Below, one piece after another: positions 47,065 through 56,006 of a DNA stretch of 64,000 bases; the first letter of the stretch is position 1, and every line of letters starts with the position of its first letter. The stretch is from Marispirochaeta aestuarii (GTDB lineage Bacteria > Spirochaetota > Spirochaetia > JC444 > Marispirochaetaceae), in assembly GCF_002087085.1 (NCBI RefSeq), contig NZ_MWQY01000011.1, positions 116,302 through 180,301 of the forward strand, written 5' to 3'. The notes under the pieces are model-generated. The model was not told the origin of the DNA. It did not search any database and saw only the letters and a program-made list of their open reading frames with translations. A program made the position numbers and the translations under genes.

Positions 47065-48174
47065 ATGAAAGAGCATCTGGATTCCCGATTGAGCGTCCCC
47101 GCCCGTACCACCTGTTCGGAGGTTCTGAACATACAATCCGGTGAGCGGGTTCTGATTATTACAAATCCTGTTCAGGAGGTGTTATCCATCTCCCAGGCTC
47201 TCTATCTGGCTGCGGCAGAGATTGGTGCTGACCCGGTGATGATTGTTCAGCCCGTGAAAACCCAGCTCGATTACGCCGATCCCTCCGTTCTGGCGGCTCT
47301 GAAGAGCGGACCCGCTGTGGTGTGTTCAATAAGCGCCGAAAAGATCGGCAAGGACCCTGTGGGACTGAAAACACCCTACCGTTATGAGGACCGGGAGTTC
47401 GACCATATTTTCGACTACCTGCTGAACGGAACAAAAAGCATCAGGGCCCTCTGGGCCCCGGGGATACATGAGGATATGTTCTGCCGTACCGTGGGAATCG
47501 ATTACACCAGGCTTAAACGTGAGTGCGCCTTTATTAGCGATCTGTTCAATCGTGCCGAGGGCATGAAAGTACGCTGCAAAGGCGGGACCGACCTCTATAT
47601 CGGCCTTCGGGGCAGAGAGGGGGAAGCAGACGATGGAAACTTTAGCTTCCCCGGCAGCGGAGGCAACCTTCCTGCGGGTGAGAGCTTTGCCTCTCCCGAA
47701 CTGGGAAGCGTCAGCGGAACCATCGTTTTCCGGGGCTCCATATCCCTGAACAGGGGGGACATCCTCATCGAAGAACCGATCACCGTGCAGGTGGAGGAGG
47801 GTTTTGTCGTCTCCGTTGCAGGAGGACGGGAAGCCGGGCTTTTAGAGGAGACCATCGCCGCGGGAGAAAGCGGGGCTGAGCGTCTGGCTGCAGAGGGAGC
47901 CCTGCCTCCCGGGATGGGTGAGGTCTACCGCAGGAACGCCCGCTCCATCGGTGAGATCGGCATCGGTCTTAATCCCGCCGCCCGGGTTACGGGCAACATG
48001 CTGGAGGACGAAAAGGCCTACAGAACATGCCACCTGGCAGTGGGGGCCAATTACGCCGAGGATGCCCCGGCGCTGATCCACTGCGACGGGCTGGTACTGG
48101 AGCCTACCATCCGTTTTATTCTGCCCGGCGGAGAAGAGAAGCTCGTAATGGAGGACGGGGTCCTGAACCTGTAA
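47065..48174 (+). CDS. M29-type aminopeptidase-like protein
   Basis: 369-aa soluble protein that resembles the thermophilic M29 aminopeptidase/NicX group. GGNLPAGESFASP supplies a probable metal Glu; GEIGIGLNPAARVTG and HLAVGANYA supply later ligands, though His and Asp placement is less clear than in M29 references. It is divergent from leuS. Substrate and metal use are inference. Confidence 0.72.
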   Translation: MKEHLDSRLSVPARTTCSEVLNIQSGERVLIITNPVQEVLSISQALYLAAAEIGADPVMIVQPVKTQLDYADPSVLAALKSGPAVVCSISAEKIGKDPVGLKTPYRYEDREFDHIFDYLLNGTKSIRALWAPGIHEDMFCRTVGIDYTRLKRECAFISDLFNRAEGMKVRCKGGTDLYIGLRGREGEADDGNFSFPGSGGNLPAGESFASPELGSVSGTIVFRGSISLNRGDILIEEPITVQVEEGFVVSVAGGREAGLLEETIAAGESGAERLAAEGALPPGMGEVYRRNARSIGEIGIGLNPAARVTGNMLEDEKAYRTCHLAVGANYAEDAPALIHCDGLVLEPTIRFILPGGEEKLVMEDGVLNL

Positions 48175-48198
48175 AACCAGAGGGCCCGGGGGTTTTAC
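48171..48198. terminator. Bidirectional hairpin between the M29-like and DUF3943 genes
   Basis: GTAAAACC at 48171 pairs with GGTTTTAC at 48191, with GC-rich sequence between. Both convergent genes place their stop codon inside an arm. The A/T ends give a weak T tract in each direction. Confidence 0.55.
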
Positions 48199-49559
48199 AG
48201 CTTGTATTCCATAAACACCGTAGCATTGTAGATCCGCTTGTTCTGATCCGGCAAATAGTCGCGGTCTGTCTTTTTCCAGCTGAGGGTATTTGCCGCTCCC
48301 ACCGAGGTTGTTCCGTTCAGCGGGTATTTCCAGGCCAGAGTAGATCTGCTGAATACCAGGTTTCCCTCTGAACCGGAGACCATATTCGGCAGGGTCGTCA
48401 TCAGGTACCCGGCAGTCTGCATGGAGATAGTCCCAGCCCGGGGAAAGTCCCAGCTCATTCGCAGTTTTGATGCTGCCCCCACACCGTAATCCCGTCTTTC
48501 GACTGAATCTTTCGAGGGCTCGGTCTCGAAACGATAAAATGTACTGCTGCCGAAGAGCAGGCAGCCGGCGTGGGCTTTTAGTTTGAATACGCATCCGCTG
48601 CTGGTATACCGCTCATGCTGCATTGTGAAGGTAAGGGAATTTCCGGAAAAATCCATCAGTTTACTGGAGAAGACATCGTAATGCAGATGCAGCCCGCAGC
48701 TGGTCCATGAATGTTCCTGTGGACGGAGACTTGCGGATAACAGTGCCCCATCGGAGATCAGAACGAGGTTGTACCAGTTATACCCGCCTTCAAGGAATAA
48801 CTGAAGATCAAAATGGCTGAATATGGATGAAGCATGGGAGACAAAGGGGTCTCCGTAATTGAGATCAATCCCCAGGCTGCCGGTACCGGTATGATACGAG
48901 TTTCTGTCGCACTTTTCATTGTTTCTGTAATGCTGTGTCTGCACATAGCCCCCACCGAAGGAAAGGGTGGCATTCTGTATCCTGGAATGTGTTGGCCGTT
49001 GCTTTTTTTCACTTACCCAGTCGTTGAAACTGTCCATTGGGCTGATAAAGGTCGCCAGCAGCTGGTTCTCCGTGTATGTATCAAGGTAGATGCGGTGCAG
49101 CATTTCTCCCAAGGAAATCCCTCCAACCGTGGTCACAATCAAATCGTTTACTGCAGCTGTTGCTCTCTCTCCAAAGACTTCCCATGTGTAGCTGCCCAGG
49201 GCTGAAACCAGGCTGGATTCAAAAGCGTTAAGATTATTTGCCCGGGCTGCGGCATAGTATGCATAGCCCTGGTACGGGTGTCCCAGCTGGTTTACCAGAA
49301 ACATACTGCGATCCCACTGCCATGGACAGGTAAGGTTGTTGTGTATGCTTTCCATACTGATTTTTGAGAATTCCGTTTGCCCGATGAATCTGTTTACCGA
49401 AAAGAGGGCCAGGTTGCTGAGTAGGGCGTTGCCGACTCCCAGTGTGTAGTTCTTTTCTTCCGAGTAAACCGGTTCTGCACAATTCTCCATTGCATAGATG
49501 TCGGGTTCTATCGCAACAAGCACTGTCAGACAAATCAAAGAAGTAAGTATTGCTTTCAT
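48195..49559 (-). CDS. DUF3943 family outer-membrane beta-barrel-like protein
   Basis: 454-aa exported protein with an N-terminal signal (about 1-24, ending IYAMENC). The segment GHPYQGYAYYAAARANN is the DUF3943 mark. The C-terminal two thirds are alternating beta strands with aromatic ends and finish FMEYKL, the pattern of an outer-membrane barrel. ATG 49559 is used; a TTG lies one codon earlier. Base composition looks less GC-rich than the neighbours by eye. No function is known for the family. Confidence 0.8.
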   Translation of the reverse strand: MKAILTSLICLTVLVAIEPDIYAMENCAEPVYSEEKNYTLGVGNALLSNLALFSVNRFIGQTEFSKISMESIHNNLTCPWQWDRSMFLVNQLGHPYQGYAYYAAARANNLNAFESSLVSALGSYTWEVFGERATAAVNDLIVTTVGGISLGEMLHRIYLDTYTENQLLATFISPMDSFNDWVSEKKQRPTHSRIQNATLSFGGGYVQTQHYRNNEKCDRNSYHTGTGSLGIDLNYGDPFVSHASSIFSHFDLQLFLEGGYNWYNLVLISDGALLSASLRPQEHSWTSCGLHLHYDVFSSKLMDFSGNSLTFTMQHERYTSSGCVFKLKAHAGCLLFGSSTFYRFETEPSKDSVERRDYGVGAASKLRMSWDFPRAGTISMQTAGYLMTTLPNMVSGSEGNLVFSRSTLAWKYPLNGTTSVGAANTLSWKKTDRDYLPDQNKRIYNATVFMEYKL

Positions 49560-49685
49560 CAAGCAAAAAAGTAGCCGGCAGACCGTTTTCTGTCAAAGGG
49601 TATGGTCGCCGATTATCATTATAACCTGAATCCCCGTCCGTCTGTACTCTCTGACTGCATCCACGGCCCGGCATCCGTGGCTTCG

Positions 49686-51071
49686 TTATTTCGGCGCCTT
49701 GTCCAGGGGAATCCCCGGCTCATCCTCCGTCAGGTTGTTGATCCACTTGTCGCTGATGGTGCGGTAGATCCCGATTACCGATTTGATGATCTCCTCGGAA
49801 CTTGCCAGCAGGAATACCAGCCAGACCGGCCATTGAAGAATGAGCCCGCTTGTTATCGCCAGGGGTATACCGATGAGCCAGACTCCTCCCACATCCAGGG
49901 CCATGCTGAAACGGGTGTCCCCGCCGCCGCGGAAGATCCCGACTATCTGTATAATCGACAGGGCCTTGAAGGGAAAGACCAGGGCGATGATGAGCAGGAA
50001 CTGGATTATGTATCGGGAGGTTACAGGGCTGACGCTGAACATCTGCGGGACCAGGGGCGATACTGCAGCCAGTACCGTACCGGTACATATCGCGGTCATT
50101 GGGCTCAGCAGGGAGAACTGACCCGCAAGGCGCCGTGCGCTCTGTTCATTCCCGGAGCCGATGGCGTTGCCGATCATAATATGCGCCCCGTTTCCCATCC
50201 CGACAAAGAGCACCATAAGCATTCTGAAAACAGTATCGGCAATGTTCCGCGCAGCAATGGCCTCGGTACCGATGCGGGCGAAGACGGAGTTCAGAACCAC
50301 CATGCCTGTGGACCAGCCGATTTCGTTGAACACCACCGGCAGGGAGGTTCTCCGGATCCGCCTGATAAGGGGCATGTTCCAGTCGATAAGCTCTTTCAGG
50401 GGTGCCGCGGAGGGCCGTTCGCGACGGTAGCTCAATACTATGATAATGCAGGTCTCCAGCGCCCGGGCAATCAGTGTGCCCAGGGCGGCTCCCCGGACAC
50501 CCAGGGCGGGGAAGCCGAACATACCGAAGATCAGGACCGCGTTGAGGACGACGTTTGTAGAGAGGGCGGCGGCGGCGGCGTTGAAGGGAATCCGGGTAAA
50601 ACCGCAGGAACGCAGAACCATGACGAAGCTGAAGGTGATCGCCGTCAGGGGATAGGAAAAAGCCACGATCCGCAGATACTGGGCACCCTCCCGGATAACG
50701 GCCGTGTCGGTGGTCAACAGCCCGATCAGCCCTTCCGGTACCGCCACTGCGGTAACACTTACAATTAGACAGGCGCAGAAACTGACAAGCAGGGTCAGTC
50801 CCTGTATTCGGTGAATGGTTGCAAGATCCCTTTTTCCCCAGAACTGGCTGACGAAGATTCCCGCCCCGGAGGTTACGCCGAAAAGAAGCATCATGACCAG
50901 GAAATAGACCTGATTGCCCAGGGCGACGGCGGCAATGCTGCTTTCTCCCAGCCGGCCGATCATGAAGTTGTCGATCAGGTTGACCGAGGACAGAAGAAAG
51001 CTCTGGGCCGCGATGGGGAGAGCAAGAGAGACAAGGGATGCTAAAAATTTACGATCCGGTCGTATGTTCAT
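49686..51071 (-). CDS. MATE family efflux transporter
   Basis: 461-aa inner-membrane protein with twelve helices. The N-terminal bundle has LVSLALPIAAQSFLLSSVNLIDNFMIGRLGESSIAAVALG, split in family fashion, and the middle reads FGFPALGVRGAALGT. It exports cationic compounds or drugs against Na+ or H+. The start at 51071 (ATG) is preferred to a TTG three codons earlier. The two EamA transporter genes lie upstream in the same direction with short gaps, giving a three-transporter cluster. Confidence 0.92.
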   Translation of the reverse strand: MNIRPDRKFLASLVSLALPIAAQSFLLSSVNLIDNFMIGRLGESSIAAVALGNQVYFLVMMLLFGVTSGAGIFVSQFWGKRDLATIHRIQGLTLLVSFCACLIVSVTAVAVPEGLIGLLTTDTAVIREGAQYLRIVAFSYPLTAITFSFVMVLRSCGFTRIPFNAAAAALSTNVVLNAVLIFGMFGFPALGVRGAALGTLIARALETCIIIVLSYRRERPSAAPLKELIDWNMPLIRRIRRTSLPVVFNEIGWSTGMVVLNSVFARIGTEAIAARNIADTVFRMLMVLFVGMGNGAHIMIGNAIGSGNEQSARRLAGQFSLLSPMTAICTGTVLAAVSPLVPQMFSVSPVTSRYIIQFLLIIALVFPFKALSIIQIVGIFRGGGDTRFSMALDVGGVWLIGIPLAITSGLILQWPVWLVFLLASSEEIIKSVIGIYRTISDKWINNLTEDEPGIPLDKAPK

Positions 51072-51086
51072 GAGCTGCAATTCATA

Positions 51087-51947
51087 TCACACTTTTCTAT
51101 CTTTATACAGATCAGACAGGATCACTCCTGCTATTACCAGCCCTGCGCCGGCCCATTCCGGGGGGGTGAAAAACTCCGCGAGAAAGATCATGGCGAACAG
51201 GACGGCAAATACCGGTTCCATGGCATAGATTATGACCGCCTTTACCGGGGTGACGTAGCGCTGATACAGGTTCATGAGCAGCAGGCAGATGAAGCTGCCG
51301 AAGAAGGAGAGATAGAAAAGGGACCAGACAAGATTCGCGTCCAGTATAAGCGGGCCCGATTCGATGATACCGGAAAGGATGAAGCTGAACACTGCCGTCA
51401 GGGCGAACTGCAGAAAGGTCAGGACCGGGACGCTTCCGTGACGTCCGTAGCGATCGAGAAAGATAATAAAAAAGGCGTAGGAGACGGCGCTGCCGAAGGC
51501 CAGTATGTCCCCGAGGTTAACGCCACCTTCGGAAGGCAGATTCAGAAGCACGAGGCCGCCTACAACAATGACAAGACCGAAGATGTTTCCCCGGCTCAAG
51601 GGCTTGCCGGTAAAGGGTATCTGCAGAAATGGAACGATCAGGGCAAAGAAGTAGGTTATAAGTGCCGATTTCCCTGCGGTGGTATAGACCAGGCTCGCGT
51701 TCTGAAAGGCATAGCCGGTGAACATCAGAACCCCCAGTACGAGACCGCGTTTGAATATGGCGGGGGTAATCTTTTTCAGCTCCCGGTAGCAGATTGGCAG
51801 CAGCAGCAGAGCCGCTATCAGAAATCGAAGACCCAGAAAAAAGACCGGTGGCGCGGAACGCAGTCCCTGTTTTGTGGCGATAAAGGTCGCCCCCCACAGG
51901 AGGGTCACAAAGAGAAGAACGAGTTCGGCCTTGCGGTTTTGCTGCAT
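51087..51947 (-). CDS. EamA (DMT) family transporter
   Basis: 286-aa membrane protein with ten helices in two EamA repeats (first repeat from LVLLFVTLLWGATFIATK, second after about residue 150). Marks include YAFQNASLVYTTAGKSALI and YAMEPVFAVLFAMIFLAE. ATG 51947 is used; a TTG three codons earlier is possible. Substrate unknown, but the family exports metabolites or amino acids. It lies 15 bases upstream of the MATE gene. Confidence 0.92.
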   Translation of the reverse strand: MQQNRKAELVLLFVTLLWGATFIATKQGLRSAPPVFFLGLRFLIAALLLLPICYRELKKITPAIFKRGLVLGVLMFTGYAFQNASLVYTTAGKSALITYFFALIVPFLQIPFTGKPLSRGNIFGLVIVVGGLVLLNLPSEGGVNLGDILAFGSAVSYAFFIIFLDRYGRHGSVPVLTFLQFALTAVFSFILSGIIESGPLILDANLVWSLFYLSFFGSFICLLLMNLYQRYVTPVKAVIIYAMEPVFAVLFAMIFLAEFFTPPEWAGAGLVIAGVILSDLYKDRKV

Positions 51948-52001
51948 GGCTAGCAAGCTACACCGGGGGGATAATCTTTGGCAAGCAAAACGCCTGATTA
52001 T

Positions 52002-52925
52002 CTACCCGGCGTGTTTTTTCTCCCGCCTGAGAATGGTAACCGAATACGCTCCCCCTATCAGGAGCAGTCCGCCGAGAATCTGCTGCGGGCTCAGACGTTC
52101 CCCGAAAATCAGAAAGGAAAAGACCGCGGCAAAGAAGGGCCGGGTCAGCTGCAGAATGTTGGACAGTGAGACCCCCAGATGGGGTACGGAACGGTAAAAG
52201 AGGGAGTGCCCCAGGCCGATACCGATGAGTCCGGAGAGAATCATGACGGTCCACATGCTGAAGGAGGCCTGAAACTGTACCTGGGGTCCCTCAATCAGCA
52301 GATGGCTGGCCAGGAAGAGGGGGGTGACAAAGGTAAATACCGCCGCGTTCACAAAATAGGGGGAAAATCCGGGGAGCCAGGCCCGTACCATGGTGGTAAG
52401 CCCCGCCCAGGAGAGGGCTGCCGCCAGTACAAGAATCACCCCGGTAAGGGGCGCACTGCTGCCTCCGGATCCCGGCGACACAGTAAGCAGCACCCCTGCC
52501 GCTGCCGCGGCCAGTCCCGTGTAGAAGAGGGGGCGCTTTAACAGGGACCTCTCGTCGGCAAAAAAGAGGAAACCCAGAAGCACGCTGAAGATTGCCGCCG
52601 ACTGGTAGATCAGCATGGCCAGACCAGGGTAAAGGATGTACAGCGCCCCGGTATAGGCGGCCTGGAATCCGAAATTCATCAGGGCTATAAGGGCCATTCT
52701 GGGCAGGAGATGCGCCAGATTCGCCCCCACGTGCCTGCGCTCTTCCAGCGGGGCAGCTGAAAAGAAGAGGGGCCACAAAACCATGAGGGAGGCCAGGTAG
52801 CGGGCGAAGGACTGAAACATCACGGGGAATCCCGCGCTTACATAGCGGATCATCACCGAGGTAGATGCCCAGACCACCGAGGCGCTGAGATTGAGTATGA
52901 TTGCCCTGCGATAGGATGACTGCAC
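52002..52925 (-). CDS. EamA (DMT) family transporter
   Basis: 307-aa ten-helix membrane protein, paralogous in type to the next gene. The two EamA repeats start LNLSASVVWASTSVMIRY and GVILVLAAALSWAGLTTMVR. The GTG at 52925 is chosen because AGGAG sits seven bases before it; the frame could begin 26 codons earlier, but that part is hydrophilic and unlike the family. It is divergent from the aldolase and followed by the second EamA gene. Confidence 0.9.
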   Translation of the reverse strand: MQSSYRRAIILNLSASVVWASTSVMIRYVSAGFPVMFQSFARYLASLMVLWPLFFSAAPLEERRHVGANLAHLLPRMALIALMNFGFQAAYTGALYILYPGLAMLIYQSAAIFSVLLGFLFFADERSLLKRPLFYTGLAAAAAGVLLTVSPGSGGSSAPLTGVILVLAAALSWAGLTTMVRAWLPGFSPYFVNAAVFTFVTPLFLASHLLIEGPQVQFQASFSMWTVMILSGLIGIGLGHSLFYRSVPHLGVSLSNILQLTRPFFAAVFSFLIFGERLSPQQILGGLLLIGGAYSVTILRREKKHAG

Positions 52926-53014
52926 TGTACTGCTCCTGTTTAAAATGGATGATCCATGACAGAGGCCGAATTTAACATAAAATCTATAAAAGTGTTTAGC
53001 CAAAGCGGGCCCAA

Positions 53015-53045
53015 TCGTGTATGATAGCAGACAGATTGTACACGA
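53015..53045. promoter_or_regulatory. Inverted repeat in the EamA/aldolase divergent region
   Basis: TCGTGTA (53015) and TACACGA (53039) form 7-bp arms 17 bases apart. The right arm sits inside ATTGTACACGAT, which looks like a GntR-type site. It lies 28 bases before the aldolase start. The regulator is not here. Confidence 0.3.
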
Positions 53046-53073
53046 TTTTACTGCTTTGAAGGAGTTATCAGCA

Positions 53074-53820
53074 ATGAAAAATCAGTTGAAGAGAACATTG
53101 GCATCAGGAAAGCATGCCCTGGGCGCCTGGGTTACTATACCGAGTGCGGATGTTTCCGAAGCTATGTCTACCCTGGATCTCGACTGGCTGCTCTTTGATC
53201 TCGAGCATTCCGGATTGAACGAACAGTCCGCCCAGGTCCTGATGCAGGGAATGCGGGGCGACCGCGTAACCCCCCTTATCAGGGTTGCCTGGAATGATCC
53301 GGTGCTGATAAAAAAGGCCCTGGATATTGGCGCTCATGGGGTCATCGTTCCCATGGTGAATACGAAAGAAGATGCCCTCAAGGCGGTGCAGGCCTGTACC
53401 TATCCGCCCAAGGGAATCCGGGGTTGCGGCCCCAAGCGACCGTGGATTTACGACCCGGATTATATCGCCACGGCGGATGAAGAGGTCCTGGTTATTCCGC
53501 AGATCGAGACCGAGGAAGCGGTGAACAATGCGGATGAGATCTTCGCCGTAGAAGGGGTGGACGTCTGTTTTGTCGGCCCCTTTGACCTGTCGATTTCCAT
53601 GGGCTTCAAAGGTAAACAGGATGATCCGAAGTTTCAGGCAGCAGTGGACAAGGTGCTGGAGGCGGCGAAGCGCCACAATGTGGTTCCGGGAATGTGGCTC
53701 GGCGCCGGGAGGCCGGTTACCGAACGTCTCAAGGCCGGATGGAAGTTTATCTCCATAGGGCTCGATCTGAACCTGCTGGTGGACGGGACGAAGGCGGCTT
53801 TGAAAAAAGCTCTGGATTAA
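53074..53820 (+). CDS. HpcH/HpaI-type class II aldolase
   Basis: 248-aa metal-dependent aldolase that cleaves 2-keto-3-deoxy acids. LGAWVTIPSADVSEA, WLLFDLEHSGLN, VPMVNTKEDALKAVQACTYPPKG split as family motifs, IPQIETEEAVNN with the metal Glu and VDVCFVGPFDLSISMG with the metal Asp are all present. The ATG at 53074 has AAGGAG nine bases upstream; the longer frame is not supported. The true substrate is unknown. Confidence 0.93.
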   Translation: MKNQLKRTLASGKHALGAWVTIPSADVSEAMSTLDLDWLLFDLEHSGLNEQSAQVLMQGMRGDRVTPLIRVAWNDPVLIKKALDIGAHGVIVPMVNTKEDALKAVQACTYPPKGIRGCGPKRPWIYDPDYIATADEEVLVIPQIETEEAVNNADEIFAVEGVDVCFVGPFDLSISMGFKGKQDDPKFQAAVDKVLEAAKRHNVVPGMWLGAGRPVTERLKAGWKFISIGLDLNLLVDGTKAALKKALD

Positions 53821-53831
53821 AGGGAGGAGCT

Positions 53832-54437
53832 GTGAGCAGGGAGCGCTGGAATGAACGACACCGGGAAAGGTCTTCGAAAAGTCCTTTGCCGCCGAATGTG
53901 CATCTTGAAAAACTCGTCGCCCATCTTGAGGCCGGCACGGCCCTGGACCTGGCTGCAGGAGACGGGAGGAACGCACTCTTTCTTTCCCGGAAAGGCTGGA
54001 AGGTGACGGCTGTGGATTTTTCGGAGGTCGGAATTGAGTGGGGCAGGGCTTTTGCCGAAGATGAGGGCCTGTCCGTTGACTGGCTGATCCGGGATCTGAA
54101 CGAATATGTTCCACCCTGCAAGAGCTTTGATCTGGTATGTCTCTTCTATCTTCATGTCCCCGGGGATCAGCTCGCAGGTGTCCTTAAAAAAGCTGCCGCC
54201 GCCGTTAAACCCGGCGGCAGCCTGCTGATCGTCGGTCATGACCGAACTAACATCACCCAGGGGGCGGGGGGACCGCAGATCCCGGATATTCTGTATACGC
54301 CGGAAGAGATCTCAGCTCTGCTGCCGGGCATGTCAGTCGGCTATGCAAACCGGGAGAGTTGTCCCGCCGATCATGGCGGACTACCCCCCGGGACTGTTCA
54401 AATCGACTGTGTGGTGAGGGCTACTTGCCCCCTTTAA
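53832..54437 (+). CDS. Class I SAM-dependent methyltransferase (TehB-like)
   Basis: 201-aa methyltransferase. Motif I is ALDLAAGDGRNALFLSRKGWK, and VTAVDFSEVGIE gives the acidic residue; VKPGGSLLIVGHD closes the fold. The GTG at 53832 has GGAGG four to five bases upstream, 11 bases after the aldolase stop. The frame could be extended to 53694 but would overlap the aldolase. The TehB-like grouping is tentative. It overlaps the SHOCT gene at its 3' end by 17 bases (convergent). Confidence 0.85.
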   Translation: MSRERWNERHRERSSKSPLPPNVHLEKLVAHLEAGTALDLAAGDGRNALFLSRKGWKVTAVDFSEVGIEWGRAFAEDEGLSVDWLIRDLNEYVPPCKSFDLVCLFYLHVPGDQLAGVLKKAAAAVKPGGSLLIVGHDRTNITQGAGGPQIPDILYTPEEISALLPGMSVGYANRESCPADHGGLPPGTVQIDCVVRATCPL

Positions 54438-54687
54438 GGATGTCCCTCTTCTCCAGGTACTCCTCCCGGCTTATCTCTCCGTTGACATAGCGTTTCTGCA
54501 GGGTGTCCAGGGGAGTCTCCCTGCCTGCATCGTTGCCGGAGCGCAACGGGCCGTTGATCCTGAAAAGAAAATAGGCGACGACAATTAACAGAATAAGTCC
54601 GATTCCCATGCTTATAATACCTCCGTAGGGGAAATTTCCGAAGGGGAAGAACCCGTTGCAGATTCCGTTTCCGTATCCGTACATCAT
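54421..54687 (-). CDS. Small membrane protein with a SHOCT domain
   Basis: 88-aa protein: a glycine- and aromatic-rich N-terminus, one membrane helix (about 26-45) and a C-terminal SHOCT domain (TPLDTLQKRYVNGEISREEY). GGAGG precedes the ATG. SHOCT is an oligomerisation module; its role here is unknown. It converges with the methyltransferase and overlaps it by 17 bases. Confidence 0.88.
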   Translation of the reverse strand: MMYGYGNGICNGFFPFGNFPYGGIISMGIGLILLIVVAYFLFRINGPLRSGNDAGRETPLDTLQKRYVNGEISREEYLEKRDILKGGK

Positions 54688-54799
54688 GGCTGTAACCTCC
54701 TGTAATATTTCTTACAATAAAGATAATAAATCAGAGATGTGAACAAATTGTGAAAACCGGAGGATTTTTTAAAAGAGGTGCCCAGGGGAAGCGGACGTT

Positions 54800-55150
54800 C
54801 TATAGCTCGATATGGAAGTACCGCAGGATGCCGGTCAGCAGAAGGTAACTCAGGGCGGTTACTGCACAGGCAATGCTTATGCTGATCCAGAAGGGGATGT
54901 TTCTGCGCAGCAGCAGGGGAAACACGACAAAGAAAAGAAGAGACGGGATTACCAGCCAGAAAATGGATGATGAGAGCGCCGCAATCTTTTGGGATTCCAC
55001 CTTCTCAACCCGCATCCAGATCAGGGCCAGCAGGGAGGTCAGCGGCAGGGATGCAATAAGTGCCCCGACAAGGGAGCTCCGCTTGGCAATTTCCGAAACC
55101 AGGACAACGATCAGCGCCGATATCAGTACCTTCAGCAGGTAGTACACCAT
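54800..55150 (-). CDS. DUF3147 family membrane protein
   Basis: 116-aa inner-membrane protein with four helices. LISALIVVLVSEIAKRSS and SLPLTSLLALIWMRVE are characteristic of DUF3147. AAAGGAG precedes the ATG. It follows the next gene upstream after 14 bases and shares its direction. The family function is unknown. Confidence 0.87.
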   Translation of the reverse strand: MVYYLLKVLISALIVVLVSEIAKRSSLVGALIASLPLTSLLALIWMRVEKVESQKIAALSSSIFWLVIPSLLFFVVFPLLLRRNIPFWISISIACAVTALSYLLLTGILRYFHIEL

Positions 55151-55164
55151 TTTAGATCTCTCCT

Positions 55165-55545
55165 TTAGCGGGAAATATCCACCATGTCATAAAAAATGAC
55201 CGCCAGGAGTCCTGTCCAGCCTACAAAGTGGAACAGTACGTTCCCCATGGGATCCAGACTTGATTCGATGGTATTGAGTACGGCGCTGATAAGAAAAACG
55301 CTGCTTATGAGCATCAGGACCCCAAGGACATGGGAGGCGACATACATTATTCTGTTATCCTGTTCCCGGTAACTGACGGAGATCCAGAGCTGCATCAGTG
55401 TGGCCCAGATCACCGGAATGGCAACGAAGAAGAGCAGCAGGTTGTTTTCCGAGGGGAGCTGAAAATCGAGGCTGAATTCAAAGTACCAGACGCCGAAAAC
55501 AGCGATAGTCATATCCCGGATAAAAATAAACAGGGTCTTGTTCAT
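55165..55545 (-). CDS. Hypothetical four-helix membrane protein
   Basis: 126-aa protein with four predicted helices (about 8-26, 35-56, 66-90 and 103-122), no recognised family. It has no Shine-Dalgarno; a TATAGT -10 lies nine bases before the ATG, so the mRNA leader would be only a few bases. It is divergent from the HTH gene and followed by the DUF3147 gene. Confidence 0.7.
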   Translation of the reverse strand: MNKTLFIFIRDMTIAVFGVWYFEFSLDFQLPSENNLLLFFVAIPVIWATLMQLWISVSYREQDNRIMYVASHVLGVLMLISSVFLISAVLNTIESSLDPMGNVLFHFVGWTGLLAVIFYDMVDISR

Positions 55546-55637
55546 AGATGTTTTACTATACGCGGTTCAGGCTGATTCTGAAAGGGGGATAAAACACCTA
55601 TACCGAATAAAAATACACGAATCTTAATTCACGTATA

Positions 55638-55666
55638 TTGACACATGTAAAATAGATCGTTATTGT
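55638..55666 (+). promoter_or_regulatory. Predicted promoter of the HTH/DUF4914 operon
   Basis: A perfect TTGACA, 17 bases and TATTGT, 28 bases before the HTH start at 55695, followed by the AAGGAG ribosome site. Confidence 0.5.
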
Positions 55667-55694
55667 GAGGCAGGTAAGTCTGAAGGAGAAGGAT

Positions 55695-55994
55695 ATGGGG
55701 CAGAACAGATCAGGATCATGGACTTTTTTGACGAACCACTCGCATGTACTGCTCTGTCTTCTGCGGGACCCCTCGGTGCGTATTCGTGATATTGCCCGGG
55801 AAGTTGATATAACCGAGCGTGCTGTTCAGCGCATAATCGCTGATCTGGATGAATCCGGATATATCGAGCGGATACGGGATGGACGCAACAACACCTACAG
55901 GGTTTTTACCGACCTTCACCTCAGGCACCCCATCGAAAAACACAGGACCATATCCGATCTTGTGAAGATGGTTTTCGGAGAATCCTCTCAATAG
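55695..55994 (+). CDS. Small winged-helix transcriptional regulator
   Basis: 99-aa DNA-binding protein. A single winged helix with SVRIRDIAREVDITERAVQRII and GYIERIRDGRNNTYRV. ATG 55695 has AAGGAG six bases upstream; a start ten codons earlier lacks support. It lies 12 bases upstream of the DUF4914-like gene and is probably its regulator, an inference from position. No ligand domain is present. Confidence 0.88.
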   Translation: MGQNRSGSWTFLTNHSHVLLCLLRDPSVRIRDIAREVDITERAVQRIIADLDESGYIERIRDGRNNTYRVFTDLHLRHPIEKHRTISDLVKMVFGESSQ

Positions 55995-56006
55995 GAGTAT
56001 CCTTCA

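Noticed and set aside
54762..54783. Another copy of the MITE end (GATTTTTT...AGGTGCCC)
   Set aside because: Only one end, interrupted by extra bases and with no partner nearby. Likely chance.
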